From Ascarosepion bandense (Eukaryota; Mollusca; Cephalopoda; Sepiida; Sepiidae): a DNA stretch of 64,000 nt. The notes beneath the pieces were generated by a model. The model searched no databases and was not told the DNA's origin. It was given only the letters and a program-made list of their open reading frames with translations. Below, in pieces: positions 11,793-22,378 of the stretch (position 1 is the first letter of the stretch; each line of letters opens with the position of its first letter). Location: the NCBI GenBank assembly GCA_037127315.1, contig JBBBDQ010001937.1, forward strand, positions 219,501-283,500. The letters run 5' to 3'. The position numbers and the translations under genes were made by a program.

Positions 11793-12230
11793 AGATTTAT
11801 AGTTCCTATGTTTTTTTGTTTATCAAAAGCTATTTTGTTTATTCATATTATATAAAAAAACTATTTTTTGATGACTATGCAGCCCCTGTGTCCCACTGTT
11901 TTAAGTTGATTTTTCCCAGTTGAGAGTAACACTGGCTGTTTTTGAGAGGAAGTAAGTTTAGCTGTTAAATCTGGAGCAGTTTCCCCCTCATTTTTTGAGC
12001 TCACGACAGTCAAGTGTTTCTTCACCAGCAGTTGTCATATTTTATACTCCAGTTCTTTGAACCTTTTTATAACTGCCTTTATAATGAATATTGCACACTA
12101 TGTCTAAAATCACCAAATTCTTGTCAATTTGTTTTTTAGAACAGCTTTTTTAATAAAATCTCAATTTGTGTCCTCAATACATATGAGTCGTTTTTTTTTC
12201 ATTTTACGCCAGTTACTTCAAAATAAATTT
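11793..12230. other. No recognised gene
   Basis: AT-rich sequence before the 5S-like units. Confidence 0.45.
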
Positions 12231-12310
12231 GATCACCGAAGTTAAGCAACGTTGAGCCTGTTAAGTACTTAGATGGGTGACCGCTTAGGAATGCCGGGTG
12301 CTGTAAGCGT
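12231..12310 (+). rRNA. 5S rRNA-like unit 1, 5'-truncated
   Basis: Begins at the equivalent of about nucleotide 40 of 5S rRNA ('gatcaccgaagttaagcaac') and runs to 'gctgtaagc'. It retains the internal control region (box A, intermediate element and box C equivalents). It lacks the 5' strand of helix I, so it cannot make a complete 5S rRNA. An 18-bp linker leads to unit 2. Confidence 0.7.
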
Positions 12311-12328
12311 TTAGTGACGGATGTGCGT

Positions 12329-12446
12329 GCTTACGGCCATATCACGTTGAATACACCAGTTCTCGCTCGATCTCCGAAGTTAAGCAACGTTGAGCCTGGT
12401 CAGTACTTAGATGGGTAACCGCTTAGGAATACCAGGTGCTGTAAGC
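12329..12446 (+). rRNA. 5S rRNA-like unit 2, complete
   Basis: This has full 5S layout: GCTTACGGCCATATCACG start, GAAGTTAAGCAACGTTGAGC box A region, ACTTAGATGGGTAACCGC, GGAATACCAGG and a GTAAGC end that pairs perfectly with the starting GCTTAC (helix I). Length is about 118 nt, close to the normal 120. No TTTT run follows; the 138-bp unit repeats after an 18-bp linker instead of a normal spacer. It could be a 5S gene variant or, more likely from context, the head of a 5S-derived SINE. Confidence 0.7.
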
Positions 12447-12466
12447 GTTTAGTGACGGATGTGCGT

Positions 12467-12584
12467 GCTTACGGCCATATCACGTTGAATACACCGGTTC
12501 TCGCTCGATCACCGAAGTTAAGAAACGTTGAGCCTGGTCAGTACTTAGATGGGTGACCGCTTAGGAATACCAGGTGCCGTAAGC
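12467..12584 (+). rRNA. 5S rRNA-like unit 3, complete
   Basis: Offset from unit 2 by 138 bp and nearly identical to it, with a few differences including one base in box A ('aagaaacg' for 'aagcaacg') and GTGCCGTAAGC at the end. The same linker 'gtttagtgacggatgtgc' follows, but here it runs directly into the SINE head at about 12602. The first TTTT after this unit lies beyond the SINE, so a Pol III transcript from any unit would read into it. Confidence 0.7.
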
Positions 12585-12601
12585 GTTTAGTGACGGATGT
12601 G

Positions 12602-12745
12602 CGGTGTGGTGCAGTGGATATCGGCTCGGAAAGAGAAATCGGTGAGCCGAGTTCGAATTCCAATTGAATACACTACATTCACTTAAGCACTGGGAAAGGT
12701 ATTAATTCGTCCCTTCTCTCCGCTTATGGGTTAAATAACAAGGTT
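12602..12745 (+). mobile_element. tRNA-derived SINE joined to the 5S units
   Basis: Starts 'ggtgtggtgcagtggatatc', has 'gagttcgaattcc' as box B, and retains the body up to 'gcttatgggttaaataaca'. After that the sequence leaves the family consensus, so the 3' half is missing. There is no gap between the 5S linker and the SINE start. Confidence 0.75.
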
Positions 12746-14564
12746 AGAACTTGGGGATCCTGCCCTTAAAACAAATCCCAATGAATCGTGATACTCGAAA
12801 AGAAAAAGTATTACTAGACACAAAAACTTATATAAAACAATAATAAATTGTTGAAAGAAAAAGCTATTACCAGCAATAAATAAATAAAATTTAGTTGGCA
12901 ATAAATGACCCGCCGAGGTTGATTTGCCATAAAACCAAAACAACCAATCAAAATAAATTTAAAACCTATGAAAATACTGAAGTAATGACAAAGTCATTTT
13001 CCTTCAAACAGAAACAGCTACATATATTTTGTTTACGACATCAGTCCGTGCTGAGTTGACATTTAGAATCTGTATTAACATCTAACTTGGCTGAGGAGAT
13101 TAATGGTAAAAAACAAAATGTAATATTTCTTATGAAAAATATTGATAATTTGACCAAATGTATTGGGGACGATCACACCAAATATATTGGAGACAATCCA
13201 GTGTCCCGTGACTCTCCAGAGTAATGGGAGCACCACAGTACTACAACTACAGTAGAAGAGGTGTGTCTTGGGCAAGATAACCTGACGGAGCCCAACACTC
13301 TCCTGGCTGGATTTATAATTCAGATTTGATTTCATCTAGATTTTGTTTTGACGAACAAAGGTCAAAAAGAATCAGCGCCCGAGGTTGGGCAGAGTATACT
13401 GGAAGCGCCAGATGTCAATGAAGTTATTTAAGTGAAGTCAGTCGACAGTTAAACAGTCAGCCCATTTAGCAGTTTGCAGACAACAGTTGAGCTGAGAAAG
13501 CAGAAGCCGGGTGCGTCGCCCACTTCCCTTGCATGCGCGTGTGCTATCTTTGACCAAACCAATACCCACTCTACTCCAAGTCACCGAAGAGCGAATGAAA
13601 TATAATTGTATATTTTATATGTACGAGGAGGGATGTGCCGTTAAACAGAAAACACCATATGAAAGAGAGGCATTTTGAATAACCAAGATGTTGATATGCT
13701 GTAAAGGCCCTGAAATGTTAATGCACAGAAAGTTAATTTAGATAGACAATCTTTTTGCAAGTGTACAAAGGATATCAGATTAGTAATTGTAAATGACTAG
13801 AACAGTAATTCTTTGAAACATTCAAAGAGAAAATGAATTTTGACAAGCCAAGAATCGAGGTTAAAATTGAGGATGTTTTGATCTAGAACTTTATAAAAAA
13901 ACAAAAATCGCTGTAGTTTACAAAAGAACGGCAGAATAATTAATAGGAAGGCGATAAGACAATAACGTTTGTCGTGAATCTTGAAAACTAATTGGTGAAA
14001 AAGGAAATTGTTTATTCTCAAAGTAGTGAGTTTGCATTTTGGTAGTATGTCAGTACGCTCCCGCTAGAAAGACAGATACGTCACAAGTGAAGCTCGTGAG
14101 GTCGGTTCTCTTAATAAAAGAGACAAACAAAACGAAGACCGACGGACTAGGATTTGGGGTTCGACTGTCTTCGAATGGAGTCGAACTGAGTTGAGAAACT
14201 TCAGAGATTAAAAGGAAGTCTCCGCTGTGTGTTGCTGATGCTGAGGAGAGATAAGCGAAATACCTCCTCTAATATTTAAATACATCTACTGCTACTAATG
14301 CTGTTACAACTGTTACTATTACTGAGAACTGAGAACGGGAACATCAAAGGTAGTAGTAGTTGCGCTAAGAACAAACAAATTTTGTGTGTGATGGAAACTT
14401 GAGCAAGAGGGCACATGGGTATGCGAGGTAGTTTATCCGATGTCAGTTTGCGAATTGAAGATACGGTTACCGTCTATAACGCATGGTCGTGCACTGGGTG
14501 TGATAATATTTCAAGGGAGTGGTAAAATACAGAACAAACGGACCTCTAAACAGTTTAAAATTTT
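12746..14564. other. No recognised gene
   Basis: A long stretch without features I can name. Minus-strand open frames at 12731-12943, 13075-13335 and 13797-14021 show no domain. Confidence 0.45.
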
Positions 14565-14850
14565 AGTGACGTGTGTGTTCTTGAAAAGAAATGAAAAATC
14601 GAACTTGTGAAAAGTTTAAAATTTTACTGATTTATGTGTTTTTCTAAAAGAAAAGAAAAACCGAACTTTTTGAATATTATGAATCATGCTGTGTTCTTCT
14701 AAAAGAAAAGAAAAAGTGAACATTTGGAACATTATATAAACTTACTTGTTGTGTGCGTTCCTAGAAAGGAAAAGAAGAAAAAATGAACTTTTCTGACCTT
14801 TCAAAAATTTCCCTGAAGTTGTATTTTTAAAAAAAAATGAAAACGAGCCA
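14565..14850. repeat. Degraded tandem repeat, period about 60 bp
   Basis: Four to five diverged units carry 'tgtgttctt.taaaagaaaagaaaaa.cgaactt', near 14572, 14633, 14688, 14750 and 14817. Confidence 0.65.
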
Positions 14851-15077
14851 AAAATTGATAATAATGAGGACAAGAAAAAATAAAAGAAAAAAGAAAAAAT
14901 CAAGTGCTCTTCAATTTTCTATTCCAGTGCTTTATTTTTATTATTTTTTAAATTAAGATTTTTATTCAGAAAATAAATAAGAATTTATTCAAATACAAAT
15001 AAGTTTTAAAAAGTGTACAAAACAAAATAAAAAAAAACTAAAAAGTAAGGTTAGTACGAATAAAATAAAAAGAAAGA

Positions 15078-15152
15078 GTGCTAAGAGCCACTAGGAATAG
15101 GGAGACGTGGAAAGCCATGATCGCCTACGTCCTGAAAGGACAGGGCACATAG
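15078..15152 (+). mobile_element. LINE 3' tail fragment (same family as 1-483)
   Basis: Contains the terminal coding block equal to 405-483: 'gagccactaggaatagggag' and 'atgatcgcctacgtcctgaa', ending at TAG. Only the last 25 or so codons are present. Confidence 0.8.
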
Positions 15153-15351
15153 AAAAAAATATATATATCAACTGTATATAAGAAATTATAATATGGGTAT
15201 AAAATGGGGGATCAGTTCTATATTATAATCATTATATAAACTGATCCTTCATTGTGCGGCTATGTTAGTTTCTATACATTTATTTTCTAGATTTATGGGC
15301 TTGAACTCGGGATTGACAGAGCGGGGTTTTGGTGGTGTAACAAAAAGAAAG

Positions 15352-15425
15352 TGTGCTAAGAGCCACCCGGGATAGGAAGACGTGGAAGCCATAATTGCCT
15401 ACGTCCTGAAGAAGGAGAAGAAGTA
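15352..15425 (+). mobile_element. LINE 3' tail fragment, second copy
   Basis: Another copy of the same end ('gagccacccgggataggaag', 'attgcctacgtcctgaag'), with small deletions, about 274 bp after the first. Confidence 0.75.
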
Positions 15426-15647
15426 GTCGGATATTAAAAAGTGGGAATAACGCTAAATTTGATACCCTTTTGGCATGGACAAATAACCTGTAATTTGAGA
15501 ACCTAACCAGTAGCTATTTTAAGTCAAAAATCTCTCACTTATGGAAAAAAAATTCCGTTAGTCACCTCAAAAATGATTACTTGAAACGGAACTCATACTA
15601 GAAATATGATTCCGAAACAAAAAAATTCTGTGTCGCGAAAATGTTAC

Positions 15648-15649
<2 letters not shown>

Positions 15650-15703
<54 letters not shown>
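15650..15703. repeat. (TA)n microsatellite
   Basis: Pure TA repeat, about 50 bp from the hammerhead-like core at 15757-15788. Confidence 0.95.
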
Positions 15704-15707
<4 letters not shown>

Positions 15708-15739
15708 AAAACATTTAAAAATTCTTTTTATATAACCAC

Positions 15740-15795
15740 TGCAAATTGTACATTTTGTTTCGACTCTGGACTTCCAATGTCTCATCAGAGGATGT
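15740..15795 (-). ncRNA. Hammerhead-ribozyme-like core in a Penelope-like 3' region
   Basis: On the minus strand, CTGATGA (complement of 15782-15788) is followed by a stem-II region (GAC/GTC outer pairs, TGGA/TCCA inner pairs) and GAAAC (complement of 15757-15761). After the core a possible stem III CAAA/TTTG is visible, but the expected GUH cleavage triplet appears damaged. It lies about 500 bp downstream, same strand, of the Penelope-like stop codon at 16294, where such elements are known to carry hammerheads. Probably inactive. Confidence 0.5.
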
Positions 15796-16293
15796 GGAAA
15801 AGAATGGAAGACCTCTTTTCTTATATTTGGGAGTTGTGTGTGGGATGTTGGCGGGGGTTAGTGATGAGGAAATAAGTCTTGTAAATTGTTCGTTAGAATT
15901 TTGAAGAAAGTGGGGTAGGTAGGGGATATAGTTGATTCATGAAAGTGTGTTTTACGACCGCCTGGCTAGTCTTTATTCTTTGGTTTTATTAGAGGGGGAG
16001 AATAATGAGAGGTAAAGGGTGGGAAAGGATGGGATTGGACCTATCTTTAATTTTTATTTGTACAACTATAGAATATTTTTGTATTTAAGCACAGTTTTAT
16101 AATTAATATAATTTTGTATATTTAACCTTAATTTTTAATTTAAAAAATTACTTTTTTCTATAAAACATTAAATTAGATTTGGTTATAGTTTGTGGTGTGT
16201 AATAGGTAAACTTTGATATAAGACGGTTCTTAGTACTATAAAGGTTTATCGTCTCTGGGCAGGGGGTCCTAGTTTTGGCTTGTGCAGTATTTT

Positions 16294-16625
16294 TCAGTAT
16301 GATTGCAAGGTTAGTTCTTTAATGTGTTTGCAGTTTACTGTTTTGTCATGCTTCTGGTTTAAAAGCTTGTCGATATTTATGTATTTAATGATTTTAATTT
16401 TTTCTTGAAGACAAAGGAAACATGATTCCTTTATTGATTTAGTTGTTCTTGCCTGTTTGAGGATTTTCCATTTAACTTTAGGTGTTTTGTTTTCGTTTTT
16501 TAACTTCCAAAAAATGTTTGAAAAGAGACGTCATGTTTTGTTTTTCTTTGTTATTGAAGGATGAGAGGTGATTGTAAAATAAATACGTTCATGGTGTTTC
16601 CGACATACATTTTTTTCATCTTTGG
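16294..16625 (-). pseudogene. Penelope-like element, GIY-YIG endonuclease C-terminal fragment
   Basis: On the minus strand, 16485-16294 reads one open frame containing KVKWKILKQARTTKSIKE, then CFLCLQEK (a C-x2-C pair) and a tail ending LTLQSY at TGA (16294-16296). Upstream, near 16600-16610, an MYVG motif resembles the YIG half of GIY-YIG, but it is in another frame. The same module, with the CNLCLTEK version of the C-x2-C block, is found in both arms of the fold-back at 18415-19437. In Penelope-like retroelements this endonuclease follows the reverse transcriptase; no RT part is visible here. Confidence 0.65.
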
Positions 16626-17253
16626 GATTCACCATGGATGAAATCGAAAACATATATATTAGGTATTTCGTTGTACATTTATTAGGAATGGGGCATTGGT
16701 TTGTATTTTTACAGTTACAAAGTTTGTTAATATGTGGCAGACTGGTATTAGTGTTGGAGTTATTTTTGTTGTGTGCTTTTAATATTTTTCTGTTATGTAA
16801 TTTAATTATATTCTAAATTGTTGTAGCAGCTATCTAGAACAGATAGACAATTAGGAAAAAAATAATTTCTATTAAAAATATAATGAAATTTGTTTTCTTA
16901 ATAAATTTGTGCTTGGTGTCTTTGTTGGTCACGTGGGTTGATTGAATTTCCTTTATACTCGTCGTTTGTTTCTTTCCTCGGTAGCCAGCTTTCCCTGACA
17001 ATCCGTTTAGGTGAAAACTTGGTAGGTTTGTTGGCTCACTTGGTATACTTTATTTATTCTGCTCTACCTAAGTATTGAGCGCTTTTATGTTAGTTGATCA
17101 CTCGTGTCGGGGTTTTTTCTTTCGGCTACGTGCTGACTCGGTCCGAACTCTTTTGACTGATAGTCATGTACTTAGCTCTTTCTTTTTTAAAAACATTTTT
17201 CCGTTCTTCGTAGATCCGTGGAAGGTTTTTCGACACGAGTATAGTTATTATCT

Positions 17254-17255
<2 letters not shown>
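16626..17255. other. No recognised gene
   Basis: T-rich sequence. It may include older Penelope-like sequence upstream of the GIY-YIG fragment, but I could not read it. Confidence 0.4.

Positions 17256-17303
<48 letters not shown>
17256..17303. repeat. (TA)n microsatellite
   Basis: Pure TA tract about 40 bp before the tRNA-like/hammerhead element. Confidence 0.95.
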
Positions 17304-17305
<2 letters not shown>

Positions 17306-17342
17306 GATAATATACCCACTAAAAAGTCTGTTTTCTTCTACC

Positions 17343-17480
17343 GAGCGCCCATAGCTCAGAGGTAGAATCACCGACTGACGCCAATTCGTTTGGGTTTCGA
17401 TACTGGGTTAAAAAGCAATCGGAGCCTAACCGTACTGATGAGCTATGATACAGTGAAACAGATCTGTCTGCGGATGACTA
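17343..17480 (+). mobile_element. tRNA-like head plus hammerhead element, copy 1
   Basis: The head has an A-box-like TAGCTCAGAGGTAGA (17352-17366) and a B-box-like GGGTTTCGATACT (17392-17404), with CCCA/TGGG ends able to pair as an acceptor stem. A short linker 'aaaagcaatcggagcctaac' leads to the hammerhead at 17430-17473. A (TA)n follows at once. Homologous copies flank 37861-38090 and 38396-38530. No open reading frame; a non-autonomous retroelement (SINE-like or retrozyme-like) is the natural reading. Confidence 0.7.
17430..17473 (+). ncRNA. Type I hammerhead ribozyme, copy 1
   Basis: Core CTGATGA is at 17435-17441 and GAAA at 17455-17458. Stem III is ACA (17458-17460) / TGT (17465-17467) with a GATC loop, followed by C17468, giving the cleavage triplet GTC. 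Stem I is CCGTA (17430-17434) pairing with TGCGG (17469-17473), one G-U wobble. Stem II (17442-17454) is weak: G-U, C-G, U-A, then an A-C mismatch. All conserved core bases are present, so slow self-cleavage is plausible. Confidence 0.7.
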
Positions 17481-17499
17481 TATATATATATATATATAT

Positions 17500-17527
17500 A
17501 TTAGTCTAATTTAATTAAAACCAAAAA

Positions 17528-17567
<40 letters not shown>

Positions 17568-17593
17568 TTTGGTTTTAATTAAATTAGACTAAT
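17500..17593. repeat. 31-bp inverted repeat around a (TA)n loop
   Basis: Arms 17500-17530 and 17563-17593 ('ttagtctaatttaattaaaa' and its complement) match with a single mismatch and enclose a TA tract. Confidence 0.9.
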
Positions 17594-18414
17594 ATTAAAA
17601 TGTGTTCGATATATTTATATTGTAGAACGTAGAACTTTTGAATATTTTTCATTTGGGAATGAATGATTACCGGCATTTTCAGGCGATTTACAAGAACTGA
17701 TTTTTCCGTTTTTCAAACGCACGAAGGGGAATTTGTTTATGAACGCTTTACTGGAATTTTCAAGCAGACAAAAATGTTTAAAATTAGGGAGGAGTTAGAT
17801 TCTCATTCACCACAATCATAAAGTGCACTGTGTTGATGAAGGGAATTCGACATGAACCGGTATATTGTATATATTTTCGAGCTGTGTTGGTGCGGAAGGA
17901 AACGTAATATCAAGTTAATACTTATTATAAGTCGGCATACCTACTTCCATGCAGAATATCCTGCTACAAATTTCAGGAAGCCTATTAAGAAGAATGAAAT
18001 TTATGGACGGTGAATTTCACATTTTGTTCAGGTTCTTTGGCGGTCAAAGCTCGCTAAGTGACTGTCTTCCCACCCATATTTAGGGGAAAAAAAAAGAGTT
18101 CGGGGTCGGCTACCCTATGACTAGAATTATCTTAGAATTTTAGATATATCAAAAAGTTTTCGCCATTGTTTTTAGAAAGAACCAAATATTACTGTTATAA
18201 AACAAAAAAATTAAATTGAAGAATTGAGTTTAATAAAAATTAAGACATGTATACCAAAATACAGTTTCAGCAAATAGAAAGAGTATCGTCATGCAACTTC
18301 TCCCGTCGAAGCCAGCTGCAAACAAACCAAGTCAATTGAAATTAAGAATTATTTTTTGAAATGAAAATAACCTAAATCCACAGATAAAGTGGAAGCTGTT
18401 AGGCAAGGCAAGGA
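17594..18414. other. No recognised gene
   Basis: AT-rich sequence. The end may hold earlier, frame-shifted Penelope-like sequence ('ataaagtggaagctgttagg' recalls the WKxL block at about 18384). Confidence 0.4.
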
Positions 18415-19437
<1,023 letters not shown>

Positions 19438-19442
19438 TCCCA

Positions 19443-19634
19443 TTTTTTTTTTTTTTTTTTTTTTAATCATATCACCCCGAGCAAGGCGGTAATGCCACTA
19501 ATGTGCAGGGGGCTACATAGGAGTGAAAAGATTGGAAAAGAGAAAGCCGGAAACCACATCCTAAACAGGGAACAAGGGATGAGCCTCTTCACCTGTTCAA
19601 TAGACGTGGGTGGAGTGTGAACCGGGCGATAGTT
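19443..19634 (-). mobile_element. LINE-derived SINE-like element (5' end joined to 3' tail)
   Basis: Read on the minus strand it starts 'ctatcgcccggttcacactc', which is the 5' end of the LINE at about 32032. About 90 bp later it switches to the LINE 3' tail ('gtagccccctgcacattagt', GGC-ATTACC-GCC hairpin) and ends in an A-run (poly-T 19443-19464). About 190 bp in all, no coding sequence. The same structure at 34668-34846 shows it is a family, not a one-off deletion. Confidence 0.8.
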
Positions 19635-20184
19635 TAGTCTATCTATAATGTCTATAAATGATTAACTATTCTTTCTTAAAATGTCACTTGCAATCATTTC
19701 TTCAATATAGAAAGTTTATTTACTTCTTTTTCTTGCACATATTGCTAAAAATATTCGCAAGAAGGAAACTCTTTGATTAAACAACTTTTGTTTCGAATGT
19801 TGCAACATTGACTTTTTATAGCATTTTTTGTTATTATTATATTTTTAAATAATTCAGATTTCAGAATATATTTTTCGGCAAAAGATTATAAGTGAAACTG
19901 TGTCAACCATTATTAATTTTTGACTCTTAGTCTTTTCTTTATTTTTCAGTCGCTTTGAATATTAAAAACATGATTTTGTATCTGAATAAAGTTGTTTTTT
20001 GGGGATCTAAGTTACTTTCTTTTAATTCCCAGTATTTTCTAGAAAGGGCTGCTTGGTATCTTAAACTAGGGTTGGTGAAGGAGTTACTGTGGGTGTAAAG
20101 TTGTTGATTTCAAATTCCCGCCGAAACTCCTGGATTTTACCAATCCTTCCCGGAATTTTACCGCCCATATATATTGATTGATTG
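19635..20184. other. No recognised gene
   Basis: AT-rich; nothing recognised. Confidence 0.45.
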
Positions 20185-20485
20185 ATTGTTTAATACTTAG
20201 TTTTTGGTTATAATACGGTTATACCAGTGCACATTTGTATTAAAATGTATACACATTAAGAAATACCTTTTAGGTTCATACAACTATGTATGAAAACGCC
20301 ATAATTCGTTTTAATTCAAAAACTGCGCGTTCAAAAATTCCTTGCCACGTGAGAGTTTAAAAAAACACCGTTACAAGAGCGTTCTTAAAATGAAAAACGT
20401 TAAACGGTAAAATCAGTTATTAAAAATCGCCTGAAGACACCACTCATAGTAAAACCCTGGGTAGCGTAATAACTCGTTTAAAATG

Positions 20486-20495
<10 letters not shown>
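20185..20495 (+). mobile_element. Short non-autonomous element with decayed hammerhead (second family), copy 1
   Basis: Starts 'taatacttagtttttggt', includes 'ccagtgcacattt', and ends 'gcgtaataactcgttta' before a (TA)n. The 38728-38985 copy is the reverse complement of the same ends. Near its 3' end, a hammerhead skeleton is visible: CTGAAGA at 20431-20437 (expected CTGATGA), a damaged stem II, AAAA for GAAA at 20451-20454, a perfect stem III ACCC/GGGT (20454-20457 / 20459-20462) and A20463. Stem I is CGC/GCG plus GTTATTA/TAATAAC (20416-20422 / 20467-20473). Core changes predict no activity. Confidence 0.55.

Positions 20496-20516
<21 letters not shown>
20490..20516. repeat. (TA)n microsatellite
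   Basis: Abuts the end of the element above. Confidence 0.9.
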
Positions 20517-20519
<3 letters not shown>

Positions 20520-20708
20520 CAAGTTGTGTTAAACGATAGAGACAACATAGTCTTATATATTTTCTTTTGAATTGTTTTCATATTTTCTGATTAGACTTTT
20601 TATTTCTGGATTATATTTCTATAAAAATTGACCAAAAGTTGTCCTAGTACTTCCGAACATCATGGTTTAACGCAACTTTTTAAAAAGATGCCGCAAAAAT
20701 ATACGTAC

Positions 20709-20710
<2 letters not shown>

Positions 20711-20755
<45 letters not shown>
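20711..20755. repeat. (TA)n microsatellite
   Basis: Pure TA repeat. Confidence 0.95.
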
Positions 20756-20758
<3 letters not shown>

Positions 20759-21458
20759 TCTGTAGTGATCTTTTAAATAAATGTCGTATTCTTAAATCTA
20801 AGCTCAAGACTGACTTTTCGAAAGACTTTGTACAGATAGAATTACAAATACCGTGTGGATATATTAACAGAGAAGTTATTCATATTTGACTTGCAGAAAA
20901 AAAATTATCCTAAATGTATTAAGAGAATATCTCCTTCAGATTGACTCCCTTGTTTTATGTGAGAGAGAAAGAGGTGGATATTGCCTTTCTATCACTGCTT
21001 GTAATCATTTTTGTTTCTCCTTAGCTTTTCGTCTACGTTGCACTAAAATCTCCGTTCAGGGAAGTAGAGCGTTGGACTATTAACAATCCTTCCTTTATTA
21101 TTCCGGCTTTATTTCCCCACAAAAGCTCCATTCAAGGCGTAAACAGAGATTTCACGTTATCCAAAGCCGCATTCTTTTCGAATTTTGTTTTAAATGATTC
21201 TCTTAGTCAAAGAAATCAGGATTTCTGTACTTATTGAATTTATTATTAAGGACATTGTGTATTAGCCACATTGTTGCGAGAATCTTAGCAGTTTTTCCCC
21301 CATTTGCTTAGTGTTTTAAAATCCCTTAAAGATCCGCTTTTTTTCTTTCTTCTTGAAATTTTATTTTATTTTTATATTTTTCGAAATCTCGTTTATCTTT
21401 CTTTCTTCTAGGAATGATTCTTTTCTTTCTTTTTTCTGTTTTATTCTCTCCCTTCCAT
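20756..21458. other. No recognised gene
   Basis: Mixed sequence, no repeat or domain recognised. Confidence 0.45.
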
Positions 21459-21497
21459 TCTTTCTTTCTTTCTTTCTTTCTTTGTCTCTCCCTTTCC

Positions 21498-21536
<39 letters not shown>

Positions 21537-21733
21537 TGCTCTCTCCCTTTCTTTCTTTCTTTCTTTCTTTCTTTGCTCTCTCCCTTTCTGTCTTTCTTTG
21601 AACTCTCCCTTTCTTTCTCTCTCTCTTTCTTTCTTTGCTCTCTCTCTTTCTTTCTTTCTTTCTTTGCTCTTTCCTTTCTTTCTTTCTTTCTTTGCTCTCT
21701 CCCTTTCTTTCTTTCTTTCTGCCTTTTTTACTT

Positions 21734-21778
<45 letters not shown>

Positions 21779-21862
21779 GCCTTTTTTACTTTCTTTCTTT
21801 CTTTCTTTGCTTTCTTTCCTTTCCTTTCCCTTTTTTTACTTTCTGTCTTTCTTTCTTTTCTC
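21459..21862. repeat. (CTTT)n polypyrimidine tract with CTCTCCC interruptions
   Basis: About 400 bp of CTTT repeats broken by 'gctctctccc' and 'ctgccttttttactttct' spacers, themselves repeated. Open frames here (for example 21414-21956) are low-complexity artefacts. Confidence 0.95.
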
Positions 21863-22213
21863 TCTCCCTTCTTTTTCTCATTGTCTTATTTCTCAGCAAC
21901 TTATTCCTACATTAATCAGTTATATCTTCCTACTCGTTTTCCTTGAAAGAAGCTGAGCGTATGTATCTGAATCGAGACTTGTCGGCGCTGCTCATGTTTC
22001 CACGAACGTTGCACGCGACTGCGACCTCAAATTCCCCTCAACTCCAGACCAATATTCTACACTGAGCTCCGTAGCACGATAAACAATGAAGGGAATGTAG
22101 TCTGGAAGAAGGTGAAGGAAGGGGCAACATTTTAAGAACGAGAAGGAAAAGAAAAAAAAATAACCCAGAGAAACGAAGGATCTTGGAAGAAGGAAGAGGA
22201 AATAAAGAAATAA

Positions 22214-22376
22214 TGAAGCTATAGGGTGATAGTTAATGTTCATAAATTCGGCCTTGTGTCAGACATAGCCAAACGCTCTGCAGGATTTATTCCTAATCAT
22301 TAGAAGGTTGGAGATTGGAAGGTGTGGATTTGTGGAAGAATAAAATTGTACATTTTGTATGTTTAAATAGACATTT
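22214..22376. repeat. Segment duplicated at 23001-23165
   Basis: 'tgaagctatagggtgatag' to 'tgtatgtttaaatagacattt' aligns to 23001-23160 with substitutions. The SINE at 22379 interrupts this copy only. Confidence 0.8.
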
Positions 22377-22378
22377 GG

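Noticed and set aside
17343..17410. A tRNA gene
   Set aside because: The anticodon arm is not convincing and the head recurs fused to hammerheads.
21353..21956. SFFLSFFLS open frames
   Set aside because: Translation of the (CTTT)n tract.
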